Assembly (NCBI RefSeq): GCF_017377395.1
Contig: NZ_CP061800.1
Location: 6,345,633-6,409,632, forward strand
Direction of reading: 5' to 3'
From: Desulfonema magnum
GTDB lineage: Bacteria; Desulfobacterota; Desulfobacteria; Desulfobacterales; 4be13
Length of the DNA: 64,000 bases
Made by a program: the position numbers and the translations under genes. Below are positions 1-8,583 of the stretch, piece by piece; the stretch's first letter is position 1; each line of letters starts with the position of its first letter. The notes beneath the pieces are model-generated. The model ran no database searches, was not told the DNA's origin, and was given only the letters and a program-made list of their open reading frames with translations.

Positions 1-216
1 GTGTTTGCCAAAGTGCAACTCTGGCACTCCGGAGCGGTGTTTGCCAAAGTGCAACTCTGGCACTCCGGAGCGGTGTTTGCCAAAGTGCAACTCTGGCACT
101 CCGGAGCGGTGTTTGCCAAAGTGCAACTCTGGCACTCCGGAGCGGTGTTTGCCAAAGTGCAACTTTGGCACTCCGGAGCGGTGTTTGCCAAAGGGCAACT
201 TTGGCACTCCGGAGGG
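1..216. repeat. 36-bp tandem hairpin repeat, six copies
   Basis: Six head-to-tail copies of a 36-bp unit begin at the window edge, so the array probably extends to the left. Each unit holds a near-palindrome, TGCCAAAGT-GCA-ACTTTGGCA (9-bp arms, 3-nt loop; copies 1-4 have one T-to-C mismatch in the right arm), followed by ACTCCGGAGCG. Because 36 is a multiple of three, two frames stay open, but the predicted peptides are only repeat translations. The same hairpin-plus-ACTCCGG design recurs at 29448-29559 and in variant form at 12580-12676, 26277-26440 and near 55960. Confidence 0.9.
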
Positions 217-249
217 CCGGGGAGACAGGTTGTGGTGAAACAATGAAAA

Positions 250-1029
250 TTACCACGTTTTCCGAACCTTCACCCCCTGAGAATCCAAATATGATTTAAT
301 CTCAGTAATGGTATAATCACCATAGTGAACCATTGAGGCAATCAGGGCCGCGTCTGCTTTCCCTTCCGCAAGAACATGAAAAAGATGTTCCGGAGTTCCC
401 GCACCGCCCGAGGCAATCACGGGAATATCAACGCTTTGAGAAATAAGAGCGGTCAGATTCAGTTCATAACCGTCCTGAGTTCCGTCCGCGTCAATGGAAT
501 TCAAACAGATTTCTCCTGCCCCGAGATCCTGCCCTTTCATGGCCCATTCCAGCGCGTCAATTCCCATGTATGTCCTTCCGCCATTGATGACAATTTCATA
601 TCCCGAAGGAATTTTTTCGCTTTTTCCCACCTGTTTTACATCCATGCCAAGGACAACACACTGACTGCCAAAGGATCTGGCCCCTTCTGAAATAATCCCG
701 GGGTCTTTGACAGCCGCGGAATTGACACTGATCTTTTCCGCACCGGCCAGGAGCACAGCCCGCATATCATCAGCATTACGGATTCCCCCTCCTACGGAAA
801 AGGGTATAAAAATGGTTTTTGCCACCCGCCTGACCACATCAATCATAATGTCCCTTTTTTCATGGGATGCGGTGATATCATAAAATACGATTTCATCTGC
901 CCCTGCCTCGTAATAAAACCGGGCCATTTCAACCGGATCACCAATATCAACATTATCTTTGAATTTAATACCTTTTGTTGTCTTCCCCTCTCTCACGTCA
1001 AGGCAGGGGATAATGCGTTTGCTTAACAT
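250..1029 (-). CDS. hisF: Imidazole glycerol phosphate synthase cyclase subunit HisF
   Basis: HisF closes the imidazole ring: with ammonia from HisH it converts PRFAR to IGP and AICAR in histidine biosynthesis. The protein (259 aa, normal for the family) opens with LSKRIIPCLDVREG, holding the catalytic Asp of the CLDV motif. It continues with GDPVEMARFYYEAGADEIVF, the phosphate-binding SVGGGIR, and GMDVK with the second catalytic Asp. The start was set at 1029, not at the upstream in-frame ATG at 1104, because family proteins begin at MLSKR and an AGAGAGAG ribosome-binding stretch lies just upstream. No other his gene is present, so it stands alone here. Confidence 0.95.
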   Translation of the reverse strand: MLSKRIIPCLDVREGKTTKGIKFKDNVDIGDPVEMARFYYEAGADEIVFYDITASHEKRDIMIDVVRRVAKTIFIPFSVGGGIRNADDMRAVLLAGAEKISVNSAAVKDPGIISEGARSFGSQCVVLGMDVKQVGKSEKIPSGYEIVINGGRTYMGIDALEWAMKGQDLGAGEICLNSIDADGTQDGYELNLTALISQSVDIPVIASGGAGTPEHLFHVLAEGKADAALIASMVHYGDYTITEIKSYLDSQGVKVRKTW

Positions 1030-1178
1030 TGTTCTCTCTCTGAATAAAATTTTCACTGCTACAGGGATTTCATATAACAAACCGGATTCATAAGAAACGC
1101 TCATGAAAAACTCGGGTTTCCCCCGGTTATGAAAAAATTTTCAGCGAAAACAGATAAAAAAACCGGGTGTTCAGAAAG

Positions 1179-1332
1179 TAAGTACCTGAGCAAAAATTTT
1201 TATATAACTTTTTTCCTGCGAACCGCGGAAAAACCCGGCTTTTTCCTTTTCCTTTATCCGGGACGCATCATTCCGGAAAAAAGCCGGGTTTCTTCCCCGA
1301 TCAGATATTAAAAATTTATGGTCAGGTACTTA
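1179..1332. mobile_element. MITE-like element, TAAGTACC family (copy 1)
   Basis: A 154-bp element bounded by inverted ends: TAAGTACCTGAGCAAAAATT on the left and the complement of TAAGTACCTGACCATAAATT on the right. The inside carries a long stem of AAACCCGGCTTTTT against AAAAAGCCGGGTTT. Closely related copies lie at 46562-46709 and 50556-50705, and partial ones at 59525-59640 and 62961-63020. No clear target duplication is seen. It occupies most of the gap between hisF and the downstream chemoreceptor gene. Confidence 0.75.
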
Positions 1333-1419
1333 TTTTCATGGTAAAAGGATCAAATCCTCTTCTTATACAAAATCCCTGTAGAAAAAAGGAGGAATCAGGA
1401 GCTTGTTTCTGAATTCACA

Positions 1420-3204
1420 TCAGTAGCTCTCAAAATCTTTATCCTTAACCTCCTCCATTTCTATGGAAATGCTTTCTTTTTCGCCAGTTATTTTTTCCGA
1501 GGAATCTTTTTTGTTCAAGATATCCATAACGTTTTGTTTTTCAGCCGCCACAAACTTTTCAAATAATTCTTTAAGCTTTTGCGCCTTACGATCTGAAAGC
1601 GCTTCTGACTGTTCTTCAAATTTTTGTTTCACTATTTCGGAAATCTTGAAAAACGAAGCGGTTTTCAGAAGACGTTCGGCCTGGCCTGCAAACTCATGAC
1701 CGCTTGCCGCCATTTCTTCGGTTGAAGCCACATTGTCCTGAATCACATCGTCCAGTTGCTGAATCGCCATGTTGACTTGGGAAATACCATCGGCCTGCTC
1801 ATTACATGAAATGCTGATTTCCTGAACCAGTTCAGCGGTTTTCTGTATTCCGGCGATCATATTCTCAAGCTGCCTGCCCGTTTCCTGAGCAAGACTGATA
1901 TTGGAAATTGAAAGCGCACTGATCTCTTTGGCCGCCTCCTGACAGCGTTTGGACAGTTTGCCGATTTCAGATGCCACCACAGCAAATCCCATACCATATT
2001 CTCCTGCTCTTGCAGCCTCAATCGAGGCATTCAGGGCCAGCATATCTGTTTCCCGGGCAATATCTTCAATAATCCGTATTTTATCCGAAATAACATTCAT
2101 CGCCTGAACTGTTTTATTTACAGTTTTTCCCCCTTCCCGGGCCCCCCGGGCCGCTTCCATGGCAATGGATGCGGTCTGCTGGGCATTTTCTGCATTCAGA
2201 TTTACCGTGCTGCTCATCTCCTCCATAGAGCTTGAAATTTCTTCCACATTCGCCGCCTGCTGAGATGTGCCCTGGGAAATCTGTCCGGCATTGGCCTTCA
2301 TCTGCTCACTGCCGAGGGCAACTTTTTCAGCCGCTTTCTGAACATCAATAGCGAAAGAACTGAGATTTTCGATCATTTTATTCAGTGAAACCAGTAAATA
2401 CCCCCATTCATCCCTTGTTGAAATATCAGGTTGGATGTTTAACTCCCCATTTGAAACAGCTTTGAGTTTCCCAAGACCGTTCCGGGTTGCATACCCGATC
2501 TGCTGGCTCAGTAATAAAATATCAAAAGCCGCGACCGCGCATACTAACAAACTGAATATCACCCCTTTTTTCAACAAAAATGATAATCCCTGTTCCAAAG
2601 AATCCGCGGTGTAAAAACAGCTATATGCACAGATCAGCATCACCAGAATACCGCCTACAAAAGACAAGTACGCTGAAAAGAATATTTTTCCGCGTAGCTG
2701 TAACGCCACGCAGTTTTCAGAAACAGGAACAAAATCACAAAACTGTTCCCACTTTTTTGTCAGGACAATGAAAAGTGGTAATGAAAATAAAAAAATTATA
2801 GGTATTCCTAATAATTCTCCCATAATATATTCAGGAGATGTCAGAAATTCCTTACCCCACATACCTGTATTGGGGCCTATGATGCAATAAAGTCCGATTA
2901 AGAAAAGAAATGATTTGGGGAGGGAAGCCGCGGCATGCTGGGCTTTGTCGAGATTTAGATTTGAACGCTCAATTTTATATATTTCTATTATTTTAAAATG
3001 GTTTGTCAGAAAAACATAACTCATTGTAACATAACCTGCAACATAAACCAATAATACAGGACTGAGTGAAATCTGAATGGTTTCATCGAGGGTCCATAAT
3101 TTCAGATACCAGTTGCCCGCCAGCCACCAAAAAGGGGGCATGATAAATACTCCGAGCCATAATAAAATAATATCCCGACGTAATGTTATTTTTTCATTTT
3201 GCAT
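1420..3204 (-). CDS. Methyl-accepting chemotaxis protein with multi-pass membrane sensor region
   Basis: 594 aa. The N-terminal 235 residues hold about six hydrophobic segments and no large periplasmic loop, so the sensor is probably a membrane-embedded bundle rather than a Cache or four-helix domain. A HAMP-like linker follows (about 235-285), then the cytoplasmic signalling coiled coil. The conserved hairpin tip is clear around residues 385-410: ETDMLALNASIEAARAGE followed by GFAVVASEI, the CheA/CheW contact. After the signalling domain comes a charged, Lys/Glu-rich tail of about 60 residues with no pentapeptide tether for CheR/CheB. It is a stand-alone gene with a GGGTCAGG-like ribosome-binding site. 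Ligand unknown. Confidence 0.9.
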   Translation of the reverse strand: MQNEKITLRRDIILLWLGVFIMPPFWWLAGNWYLKLWTLDETIQISLSPVLLVYVAGYVTMSYVFLTNHFKIIEIYKIERSNLNLDKAQHAAASLPKSFLFLIGLYCIIGPNTGMWGKEFLTSPEYIMGELLGIPIIFLFSLPLFIVLTKKWEQFCDFVPVSENCVALQLRGKIFFSAYLSFVGGILVMLICAYSCFYTADSLEQGLSFLLKKGVIFSLLVCAVAAFDILLLSQQIGYATRNGLGKLKAVSNGELNIQPDISTRDEWGYLLVSLNKMIENLSSFAIDVQKAAEKVALGSEQMKANAGQISQGTSQQAANVEEISSSMEEMSSTVNLNAENAQQTASIAMEAARGAREGGKTVNKTVQAMNVISDKIRIIEDIARETDMLALNASIEAARAGEYGMGFAVVASEIGKLSKRCQEAAKEISALSISNISLAQETGRQLENMIAGIQKTAELVQEISISCNEQADGISQVNMAIQQLDDVIQDNVASTEEMAASGHEFAGQAERLLKTASFFKISEIVKQKFEEQSEALSDRKAQKLKELFEKFVAAEKQNVMDILNKKDSSEKITGEKESISIEMEEVKDKDFESY

Positions 3205-3541
3205 AACCTGACCCTTTTCTTTTTTAACCTGTCATTTTTTTTAATGATAGTCAGCAGATCGAAAATTTTCTGAACATGCTTCCGGTTCAGTGAAATTGTA
3301 TGAATATAGTTTGTCAAATATTTCAAATCATTATTAAATAAAATGGTTGTAGCGAATAACCACATTGAATATGACAAATAAATACAATTCGGAAAATCCG
3401 AATCCGTGCGGGTCTGTTTTTCAAATTGTCCGAAAAACAATTTTAAAAATGGTTTTACATCTGACCCCCCCTTTTTCAAAGTTTGTTTGGTCGCGCAACA
3501 GTTTCTGATCAAATAAGTTCTGACAGATGCGTCGGATGTCA

Positions 3542-3572
3542 GACTGCCGAGGTTTTTAACACCTCGGCGGTC
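3542..3572 (+). terminator. Strong 12-bp hairpin with T-run
   Basis: GACTGCCGAGGT, 7-nt loop, ACCTCGGCGGTC, then TTTTATAG: an intrinsic-terminator shape reading rightward. No plus-strand gene ends just before it, so it may be a stray palindromic repeat rather than a working terminator. The stretch from 3205 to 3898 otherwise holds no convincing gene. Confidence 0.45.
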
Positions 3573-3642
3573 TTTTATAGTTTGCATTTATACGAAGTGA
3601 GTCATAATGTCAATCTTCCGTTTTGCTGACTCAGTAAAATAT

Positions 3643-3762
3643 CAGCAAATCAGAAACCCAATGAAGATTCCTTGTTGGCCCGCCCGGGATAGACAAATCC
3701 AAAGCATTTCCCGCGGATTTGTCTATTCGCAGGAGTGAATCAGAAGAATTTTCGATTTGGTG
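3643..3762. mobile_element. CAGCAGATCG-family palindromic element, degenerate copy
   Basis: Left end CAGCAAATCAGAAA, right end TTTTCGATTTGGTG, an imperfect inverted pair. The core is GATAGACAAATCC against GGATTTGTCTATT, the same core as in the copies at 19338-19485 and 60081-60327. Flanks are AATAT (3638-3642) and AATTT (3763-3767), a 4/5 match to a 5-bp target duplication. Confidence 0.55.
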
Positions 3763-3898
3763 AATTTTAAAAAGTTGAAATTTTTTCTGTATTGTTATAT
3801 TTTAAAATTTCTGAATGATTTTTTGGGGAAAGCGTAAACATTTTAATTCCCCCCTGACGTAATTTTGAGAAAGTAACAATTTGAATAATCGGAAAAAA

Positions 3899-5320
3899 AT
3901 GAAATTAAATGAAAAACAGCAAACGCTGTTACGAACCCTTCCCGGTGTGGATCACATCCTGGAACTGATAAAAACAGAGCCTTTTTTTGAAAATATTCCG
4001 AAAACAGTTCTGGTACGCTCTGCCCGCACAGTTGTCGAAAATTTCCGGATGGGCATTCTTGACAGCAATCAGAATATAACAGAAAAAAGCCTGTCAGATA
4101 ATTGCGTTCTTGAACAGGTGAAGGCACAGGTGAAAACTGCAATGACACCGAATCTCAGGCGGGTGATCAATGCCACCGGCGTTGTGGTTCATACCAATCT
4201 GGGACGGTCATTGCTCGCCGCGGACGCAGTGGAAAATCTTATGACCATTGCCAGCAGGTATTCAAATCTGGAATTTGATCTGTCTGTGGGAAAGCGCGGG
4301 TCAAGATACAGTTGTGTCGAAGATATCTTATGTGAAATCAGCGGGGCCGAGGCTGCCATGGTCGTTAATAACAATGCCGGGGCAGTGCTTCTTTCTTTGG
4401 AGACGCTTGCCCGGGGAAAAGAAGTGATTGTATCAAGAGGGGAACTGGTGGAAATCGGAGGCTCCTTCAGAATCCCCGATGTGATGGCAAAAAGCGGCGC
4501 GATTTTAAAAGAAGTCGGCACAACAAACCGCACCCATCCGAAAGATTATGAAAATGCCATCCGGGACGACACCGGGCTTTTGCTAAAAGTTCATAAAAGC
4601 AATTATGATATTGTGGGATTTTCTGCGGAAGTTTCGCTCAGACAAATGGTTGTCCTAGGCGCAAAACATCGTATTCCGGTTATGGAAGACCTCGGCAGCG
4701 GAAGTTTTATTGATTTTTCAAAATATGGTATGATAAAAGAAGGAACTGTTCAGGAATCTGTGGCCGCCGGTGCGGATGTTGTTACGTTCAGCGGAGATAA
4801 GCTCCTCGGAGGCCCCCAGGCCGGAGTTATTGTCGGAAAAAAAGAGATGATTGCCCAAATCAGGCAAAACCCCATTAACAGGGCCTTGCGCATAGACAGG
4901 CTCACCCTCGGAGCGCTTGAAAGCACGTTGCGCCTTTACAGAGACCCGGAAAAAGCGGTCGAGGCCATTCCCACGCTGCGCATGTTAACCTGTTCTTATC
5001 CTTCCATTGAAACAAAGGCGAAACAACTGTGTGACATGCTGAAGAGATTAAATAATCCAAATGTATATATTGAAATGACAAACCGTTCTTCACGGGTGGG
5101 CGGCGGTGCGCTTCCCCTTCAGGAACTTCCCAGCAAATGTGTGGGCGTCAGAGTGAAGGGAATGTCCGCCAATGCCATTGAGCGGTTCATGCGAAAAAAT
5201 ACGCCTCCTGTTATCGGAAGAATTGAAGACGATTTTTTTATCATGGATCTTCGAACAATCGAAACAGATGAGCTTCTGATCATTAAAACCGCTTTTGACA
5301 ATATGTTCAGAGAGGTTTAG
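3899..5320 (+). CDS. selA: L-seryl-tRNA(Sec) selenium transferase SelA
   Basis: SelA is the PLP enzyme that turns seryl-tRNA(Sec) into selenocysteinyl-tRNA(Sec) with selenophosphate, so this organism very likely makes selenoproteins. The 473-residue protein has the family N-terminus (LLRTLPGVDHIL), the long RRVINATGVVVHTNLGRS block, and the PLP lysine in FSGDKLLGGPQAG at about residue 301. ATG 3899 was preferred to the TTG 18 bp upstream because LNEKQQTLLRTLP is where SelA proteins normally begin; neither start has a strong ribosome-binding site. The next gene starts 2 nt after the stop codon, so the two are surely co-transcribed. selB, selD and the Sec tRNA are not in the window. Confidence 0.96.
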   Translation: MKLNEKQQTLLRTLPGVDHILELIKTEPFFENIPKTVLVRSARTVVENFRMGILDSNQNITEKSLSDNCVLEQVKAQVKTAMTPNLRRVINATGVVVHTNLGRSLLAADAVENLMTIASRYSNLEFDLSVGKRGSRYSCVEDILCEISGAEAAMVVNNNAGAVLLSLETLARGKEVIVSRGELVEIGGSFRIPDVMAKSGAILKEVGTTNRTHPKDYENAIRDDTGLLLKVHKSNYDIVGFSAEVSLRQMVVLGAKHRIPVMEDLGSGSFIDFSKYGMIKEGTVQESVAAGADVVTFSGDKLLGGPQAGVIVGKKEMIAQIRQNPINRALRIDRLTLGALESTLRLYRDPEKAVEAIPTLRMLTCSYPSIETKAKQLCDMLKRLNNPNVYIEMTNRSSRVGGGALPLQELPSKCVGVRVKGMSANAIERFMRKNTPPVIGRIEDDFFIMDLRTIETDELLIIKTAFDNMFREV

Positions 5321-5322
5321 TT

Positions 5323-6744
5323 ATGACACAATCTGCGCTTAACAATCCCAGGCACTTACTGGGTATCCGCAGTTCCACCCAGGATTTTCTGTTTTGCAAA
5401 ACAGATTCAGTCATGCGGGATAAAGTCTGTTCCCCTTCTGCCGGTGTTCTGAGTCCTGCGTTGCAAAGAGAGGATTTTGCTGAACTGTTAAAAGAATTTC
5501 CGAAAATTCTTACGGGAAAATCATTTATCCGGGCTGCCATGACATGGCTGGATGATGTATCGGAATTTGGTGCGCTGGCTATCCGCATTGATTCGTTTTC
5601 CAGGCTTGCTCCGGGAACGAAACCGGACAGGAAAGGCAATGTATTCTCCAAGCAATATGCAGCCCGTCTGCTGGCTGACGTTGCCAAGTCTGTTGATTCG
5701 GTTTGCAACTCAGATCACGGATCCCGAGGGATGTGGGGGCTTGTTGAACGGGGAATCTTCGGATGTTTTTTTCCTGAAAAAGATGAAGCGTCCTGTATGG
5801 AATTTGCTGAGGCAATCAGTAAAAATCTTGAGGCATATCCGAAGGAGACCCTAAGCGCGGGAATTGCTTGCTATCCTGTTTTTCATTTCAGGAAGGAACG
5901 AATTTTTGAAAATGCCCTTAAAGCCTTGGAACATGCGTCTTTTCTGGGCCCTGGCAACATTGTTGCTTTTGATGCGGTAAGCCTGAATATCAGCGGCGAC
6001 AAGCTCTATCAGAAAGGAAACATTCACGGCGCTATGGAAGAATTCAAGACAGCGATTTTGCTTGATCCGTCAAATGTGAATGTTCACAACAGTCTGGGGG
6101 TGTGCTACGGCGTACTGGGCGCATTTGAAAAGGCGCTTGAGGAATTTGAACTGGCTATCCGGCTGAACCCCCGGGAGACCACGGCTTTGTATAACGCGGG
6201 GCTTATAAATATGTTTACGGGCAATAAAAATAAGGCACTGGCCTATTTTCTCAAAGCCCTGCGCGTGGGAGAGGACGTTTTTGAGGTGGTGTTTCAAACT
6301 GGCAGGCTTTACCTTCAGATGAAAAAGTTTAAAGAGGCAAAAAAATTTTTTGAAAAAGCCGTCCGCATGAGGTCTGAGTCAGGGCCGGCGTTTCGTTACC
6401 TGGGTGAATGTTATGCTGCCATGAACATGACAGGCGAGGCGATCAGAGCATATAAAAAAGCAATAAAACAAAATCCATATGACGCGGCTTCTCTTTCCGC
6501 GATCGGGTATCTCTTTGATGTTCAGGGTGAAAATCCTGAAATCGCCACGGTGTTTTGTCGGCACAGCGTAGAAATTGCCCCTGAAAACGGTCTGTTCCGG
6601 CACAGACTGGGTATGCTTTATCTGAAACAGAACCAGTTGGATGACGCTTTGAAAGAATTTATAAAAGCAATGGAACGAGGATATGATGATTCTTTGCAAT
6701 TTGTCGAAGATATTCATAACCGGCTGACCGCTGAAGCGTCCTGA
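5323..6744 (+). CDS. Degenerate GGDEF-like domain fused to TPR repeats, in an operon with selA
   Basis: 473 aa, starting 2 nt after selA. Residues about 80-220 have the layout of a GGDEF domain: hydrophobic strand GALAIRIDSFSRL, then WGLVERGIFGCFFPE where RYGGDEF would sit, then LSAGIACYP and a closing ALEHASFLGPGNIVAFD. The catalytic GG[DE]EF signature is lost (ERGIF), so diguanylate cyclase activity is not expected. Residues about 225-470 are roughly seven TPR units (for example GNIHGAMEEFKTAILLDPSN). It is probably a scaffold. Its fixed place behind selA suggests a role in the selenocysteine machinery or a partner protein, but that is inference from position only. Confidence 0.8.
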   Translation: MTQSALNNPRHLLGIRSSTQDFLFCKTDSVMRDKVCSPSAGVLSPALQREDFAELLKEFPKILTGKSFIRAAMTWLDDVSEFGALAIRIDSFSRLAPGTKPDRKGNVFSKQYAARLLADVAKSVDSVCNSDHGSRGMWGLVERGIFGCFFPEKDEASCMEFAEAISKNLEAYPKETLSAGIACYPVFHFRKERIFENALKALEHASFLGPGNIVAFDAVSLNISGDKLYQKGNIHGAMEEFKTAILLDPSNVNVHNSLGVCYGVLGAFEKALEEFELAIRLNPRETTALYNAGLINMFTGNKNKALAYFLKALRVGEDVFEVVFQTGRLYLQMKKFKEAKKFFEKAVRMRSESGPAFRYLGECYAAMNMTGEAIRAYKKAIKQNPYDAASLSAIGYLFDVQGENPEIATVFCRHSVEIAPENGLFRHRLGMLYLKQNQLDDALKEFIKAMERGYDDSLQFVEDIHNRLTAEAS

Positions 6745-7089
6745 ATATTCCCGAATCGCTCTGGAGAGATTGAAGAATCCCCTGGAATTTGCCGGTCAGG
6801 CTTATAAATCTATCCGGAATGTCTGCCAATCTCTGACAATAAACCTCTTGCAGGACAGGGTTTTTTGGTTGCCGACCGGGGGGTTGTAACCATATGTATT
6901 AGGCCAAGGCTGCCGGACGCTGCCGGACGGGGTTTCGCTGTCGGACGCTGCCGGACGGGGTTTGCAACCCCGTCCGAAACGTTCGCTGGCGGTGCTCCGA
7001 AAAAATCGGTCTTACACCGTCTAAACGCGAAACTACGAACTTTGAGCTGGGCTGATGCTGATGGCTTCCGAAATCGGGATTATAAAAAT
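6745..7089. repeat. Gene-free stretch with GC-rich hairpins
   Basis: No credible gene. It contains repeats of GCTGCCGGACG and a perfect hairpin GGACGGGGTT-TGC-AACCCCGTCC at 6953-6975. The same hairpin recurs at 59888-59912 and in part near 60180. A short open frame across it is a repeat translation. Confidence 0.6.
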
Positions 7090-7302
7090 GGGTGTAATTA
7101 AAAGTGTTATTATGTGCGACATCAAAAAATGTAATGGATTCTTCGGATTAACTCTTTGTTTATCCAAAATGAATGATAATATCTTATTACATTTTTTGGT
7201 GTCGCACATAGTAGCTGAAGCTTGTTTATAAATATAACTATCTGAAATTATATATTTTAATCGTTAGATAAATATCAAGACCTAACACTTTTAATTACAC
7301 CC
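7090..7302. mobile_element. Double inverted-repeat element, GGGTGT family (copy 1)
   Basis: The outer perfect 20-bp inverted repeat is GGGTGTAATTAAAAGTGTTA at 7090-7109 and its complement at 7283-7302. Inside it lies a second inverted repeat of 24 bp with one mismatch (7112-7135 against 7186-7209; begins ATGTGCGACA). The interior is AT-rich and non-coding. An element with related ends (AAAGGGTGTTAAAACAAT) lies at 62844-62959. It sits directly upstream of the TorT-like gene. Confidence 0.75.
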
Positions 7303-7384
7303 TTATATAAAAAACAGCCGATTGTGTGGGATATTTTTCAGAAATCACTTAGGGCGAATATAAGGGGTAACAGAAGCGAGGGAA

Positions 7385-8524
7385 ATGAAAAATACAATTT
7401 ATGCCGTGTGTATCAGTCTTATAATGACTTTGTGTGTTCAGCCTTCCGCCTTGTTAATCGCTGGTGAAATCAATGTAAACAGCTACTATGGCGAATATGA
7501 CACCACTCAGAAAAAAAAAGGGTTTCCCTCAGCAAGCTTAAAAGGACCCGTGACTGAAACTTGGAGAACTCCGACACCGAAAAAAGCTTATCATATAGGG
7601 GTACTGTTTCCCCATTTGAAAGATTCCTACTGGATTACTGCAAATTACGGCATTATTTCTCATGCCAAAAAATTGGGTGTGAATGTCACATTGCATGAAG
7701 CCGGTGCCTACATCAATTTTGGGAATCAGAGAGCGCAATTACTTGGTTTAGCTAAAAAAAAAAATATAGACGGGATTATTTTGGCATCAGTAGATTATTC
7801 CAGTATGGATCGGTTTGTCAAAGCCGTTGTTCACAGCGGGATTCCGGTTATAGCCTTAATCAATGATATTCTTGCGCCTGATATACAGGCAAAATGTCTG
7901 CTTTCATTTTATAGAGTGGGATATAAAGTTGGTGAATTTGTCAGCCAGGATTCAGGAGGAAAAGATGTGAAGATATGCTTTTTCGCAGGCCCTAAAAGGG
8001 CAGGATGGTCTTCTGAAATGTATGAAGGGTTTAAAGCGGCTATCTTCAAACTAAAAAAACCTGATCAGAAAATTACATTTCCCGAGCCTTCTTACGGAGA
8101 CACACGTCCCAGAGTTCAGCAGCTACGTCTCAGCTTCCTTTTAAGCAACCCGAAGAATTATCAGACAGATTATATTATCTGCAATGCGGTTGCAGCAGCA
8201 GAGGCCGTGGACTATCTGCGTAGACACCGGGCAAACCATCCCAAAGCGAAAATCGTTTCCACATATATCACCATTGATATTTATGAACATTTAAAGCAAG
8301 GCAGCATTATTGCCGCGCCTGATCTTAAAACCATATCCCAATGCAGTGTTGCGTTAGACATGATGGTCAGACTTCTTAACGGAGAACAGCCTGGAAAGGA
8401 TTTCCCGTTTAATATCAGTCCGATTATTCCCATGGTCACGAAAGAGAATATCAGTCAATATTCTTATGAGGATTTGTTCGGAAAAAAAGATTTCGTTCCG
8501 GTGGTTCATACATTTAAATATTAA
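7385..8524 (+). CDS. TorT-like periplasmic binding protein
   Basis: 379 aa with a signal peptide (ISLIMTLCVQPSALLIAGE). The type I periplasmic-binding fold carries features of TorT, the protein that presents TMAO to the sensor kinase TorS: VLFPHLKDSYWITANYGI, HAKKLGVNVTLHEAGAYINF, and GIILASVDYSSMDRFV. A GAGGGAA ribosome-binding site precedes ATG 7385. No torS, torR or reductase gene is nearby, so it is an orphan in this window. It may serve a distant hybrid kinase or a chemoreceptor. A sugar-type ABC binding protein is the alternative, but the YWITANYG and EAGAY motifs favour TorT. Confidence 0.8.
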   Translation: MKNTIYAVCISLIMTLCVQPSALLIAGEINVNSYYGEYDTTQKKKGFPSASLKGPVTETWRTPTPKKAYHIGVLFPHLKDSYWITANYGIISHAKKLGVNVTLHEAGAYINFGNQRAQLLGLAKKKNIDGIILASVDYSSMDRFVKAVVHSGIPVIALINDILAPDIQAKCLLSFYRVGYKVGEFVSQDSGGKDVKICFFAGPKRAGWSSEMYEGFKAAIFKLKKPDQKITFPEPSYGDTRPRVQQLRLSFLLSNPKNYQTDYIICNAVAAAEAVDYLRRHRANHPKAKIVSTYITIDIYEHLKQGSIIAAPDLKTISQCSVALDMMVRLLNGEQPGKDFPFNISPIIPMVTKENISQYSYEDLFGKKDFVPVVHTFKY

Positions 8525-8543
8525 AGCCTTTTCAAAGCTCAAA

Positions 8544-8571
8544 GTTTCGAGTTTCGAGTTTCAAGTTTCAA
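8544..8571. repeat. Heptamer tandem repeat GTTTCGA/GTTTCAA x4
   Basis: Four consecutive 7-bp units (two GTTTCGA, two GTTTCAA) fill most of the 59-bp gap between the TorT-like gene and ruvB. Confidence 0.85.
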
Positions 8572-8583
8572 ACAGGAAATTCC

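Noticed and set aside
1..216. CRISPR array (36-bp period, palindromic unit)
   Set aside because: The whole 36-bp unit repeats without unique spacers, and no cas gene is present. It is a simple tandem repeat.
1030..1104. Longer hisF start
   Set aside because: The extra 25 residues are not part of HisF proteins, and the ribosome-binding site fits the start at 1029.
3186..3587. 133-codon minus-strand frame upstream of the first chemoreceptor
   Set aside because: It overlaps a terminator-like hairpin and a CAGCAGATCG-like stretch, has no ribosome-binding site, and shows no protein-like conservation pattern that I recognise.
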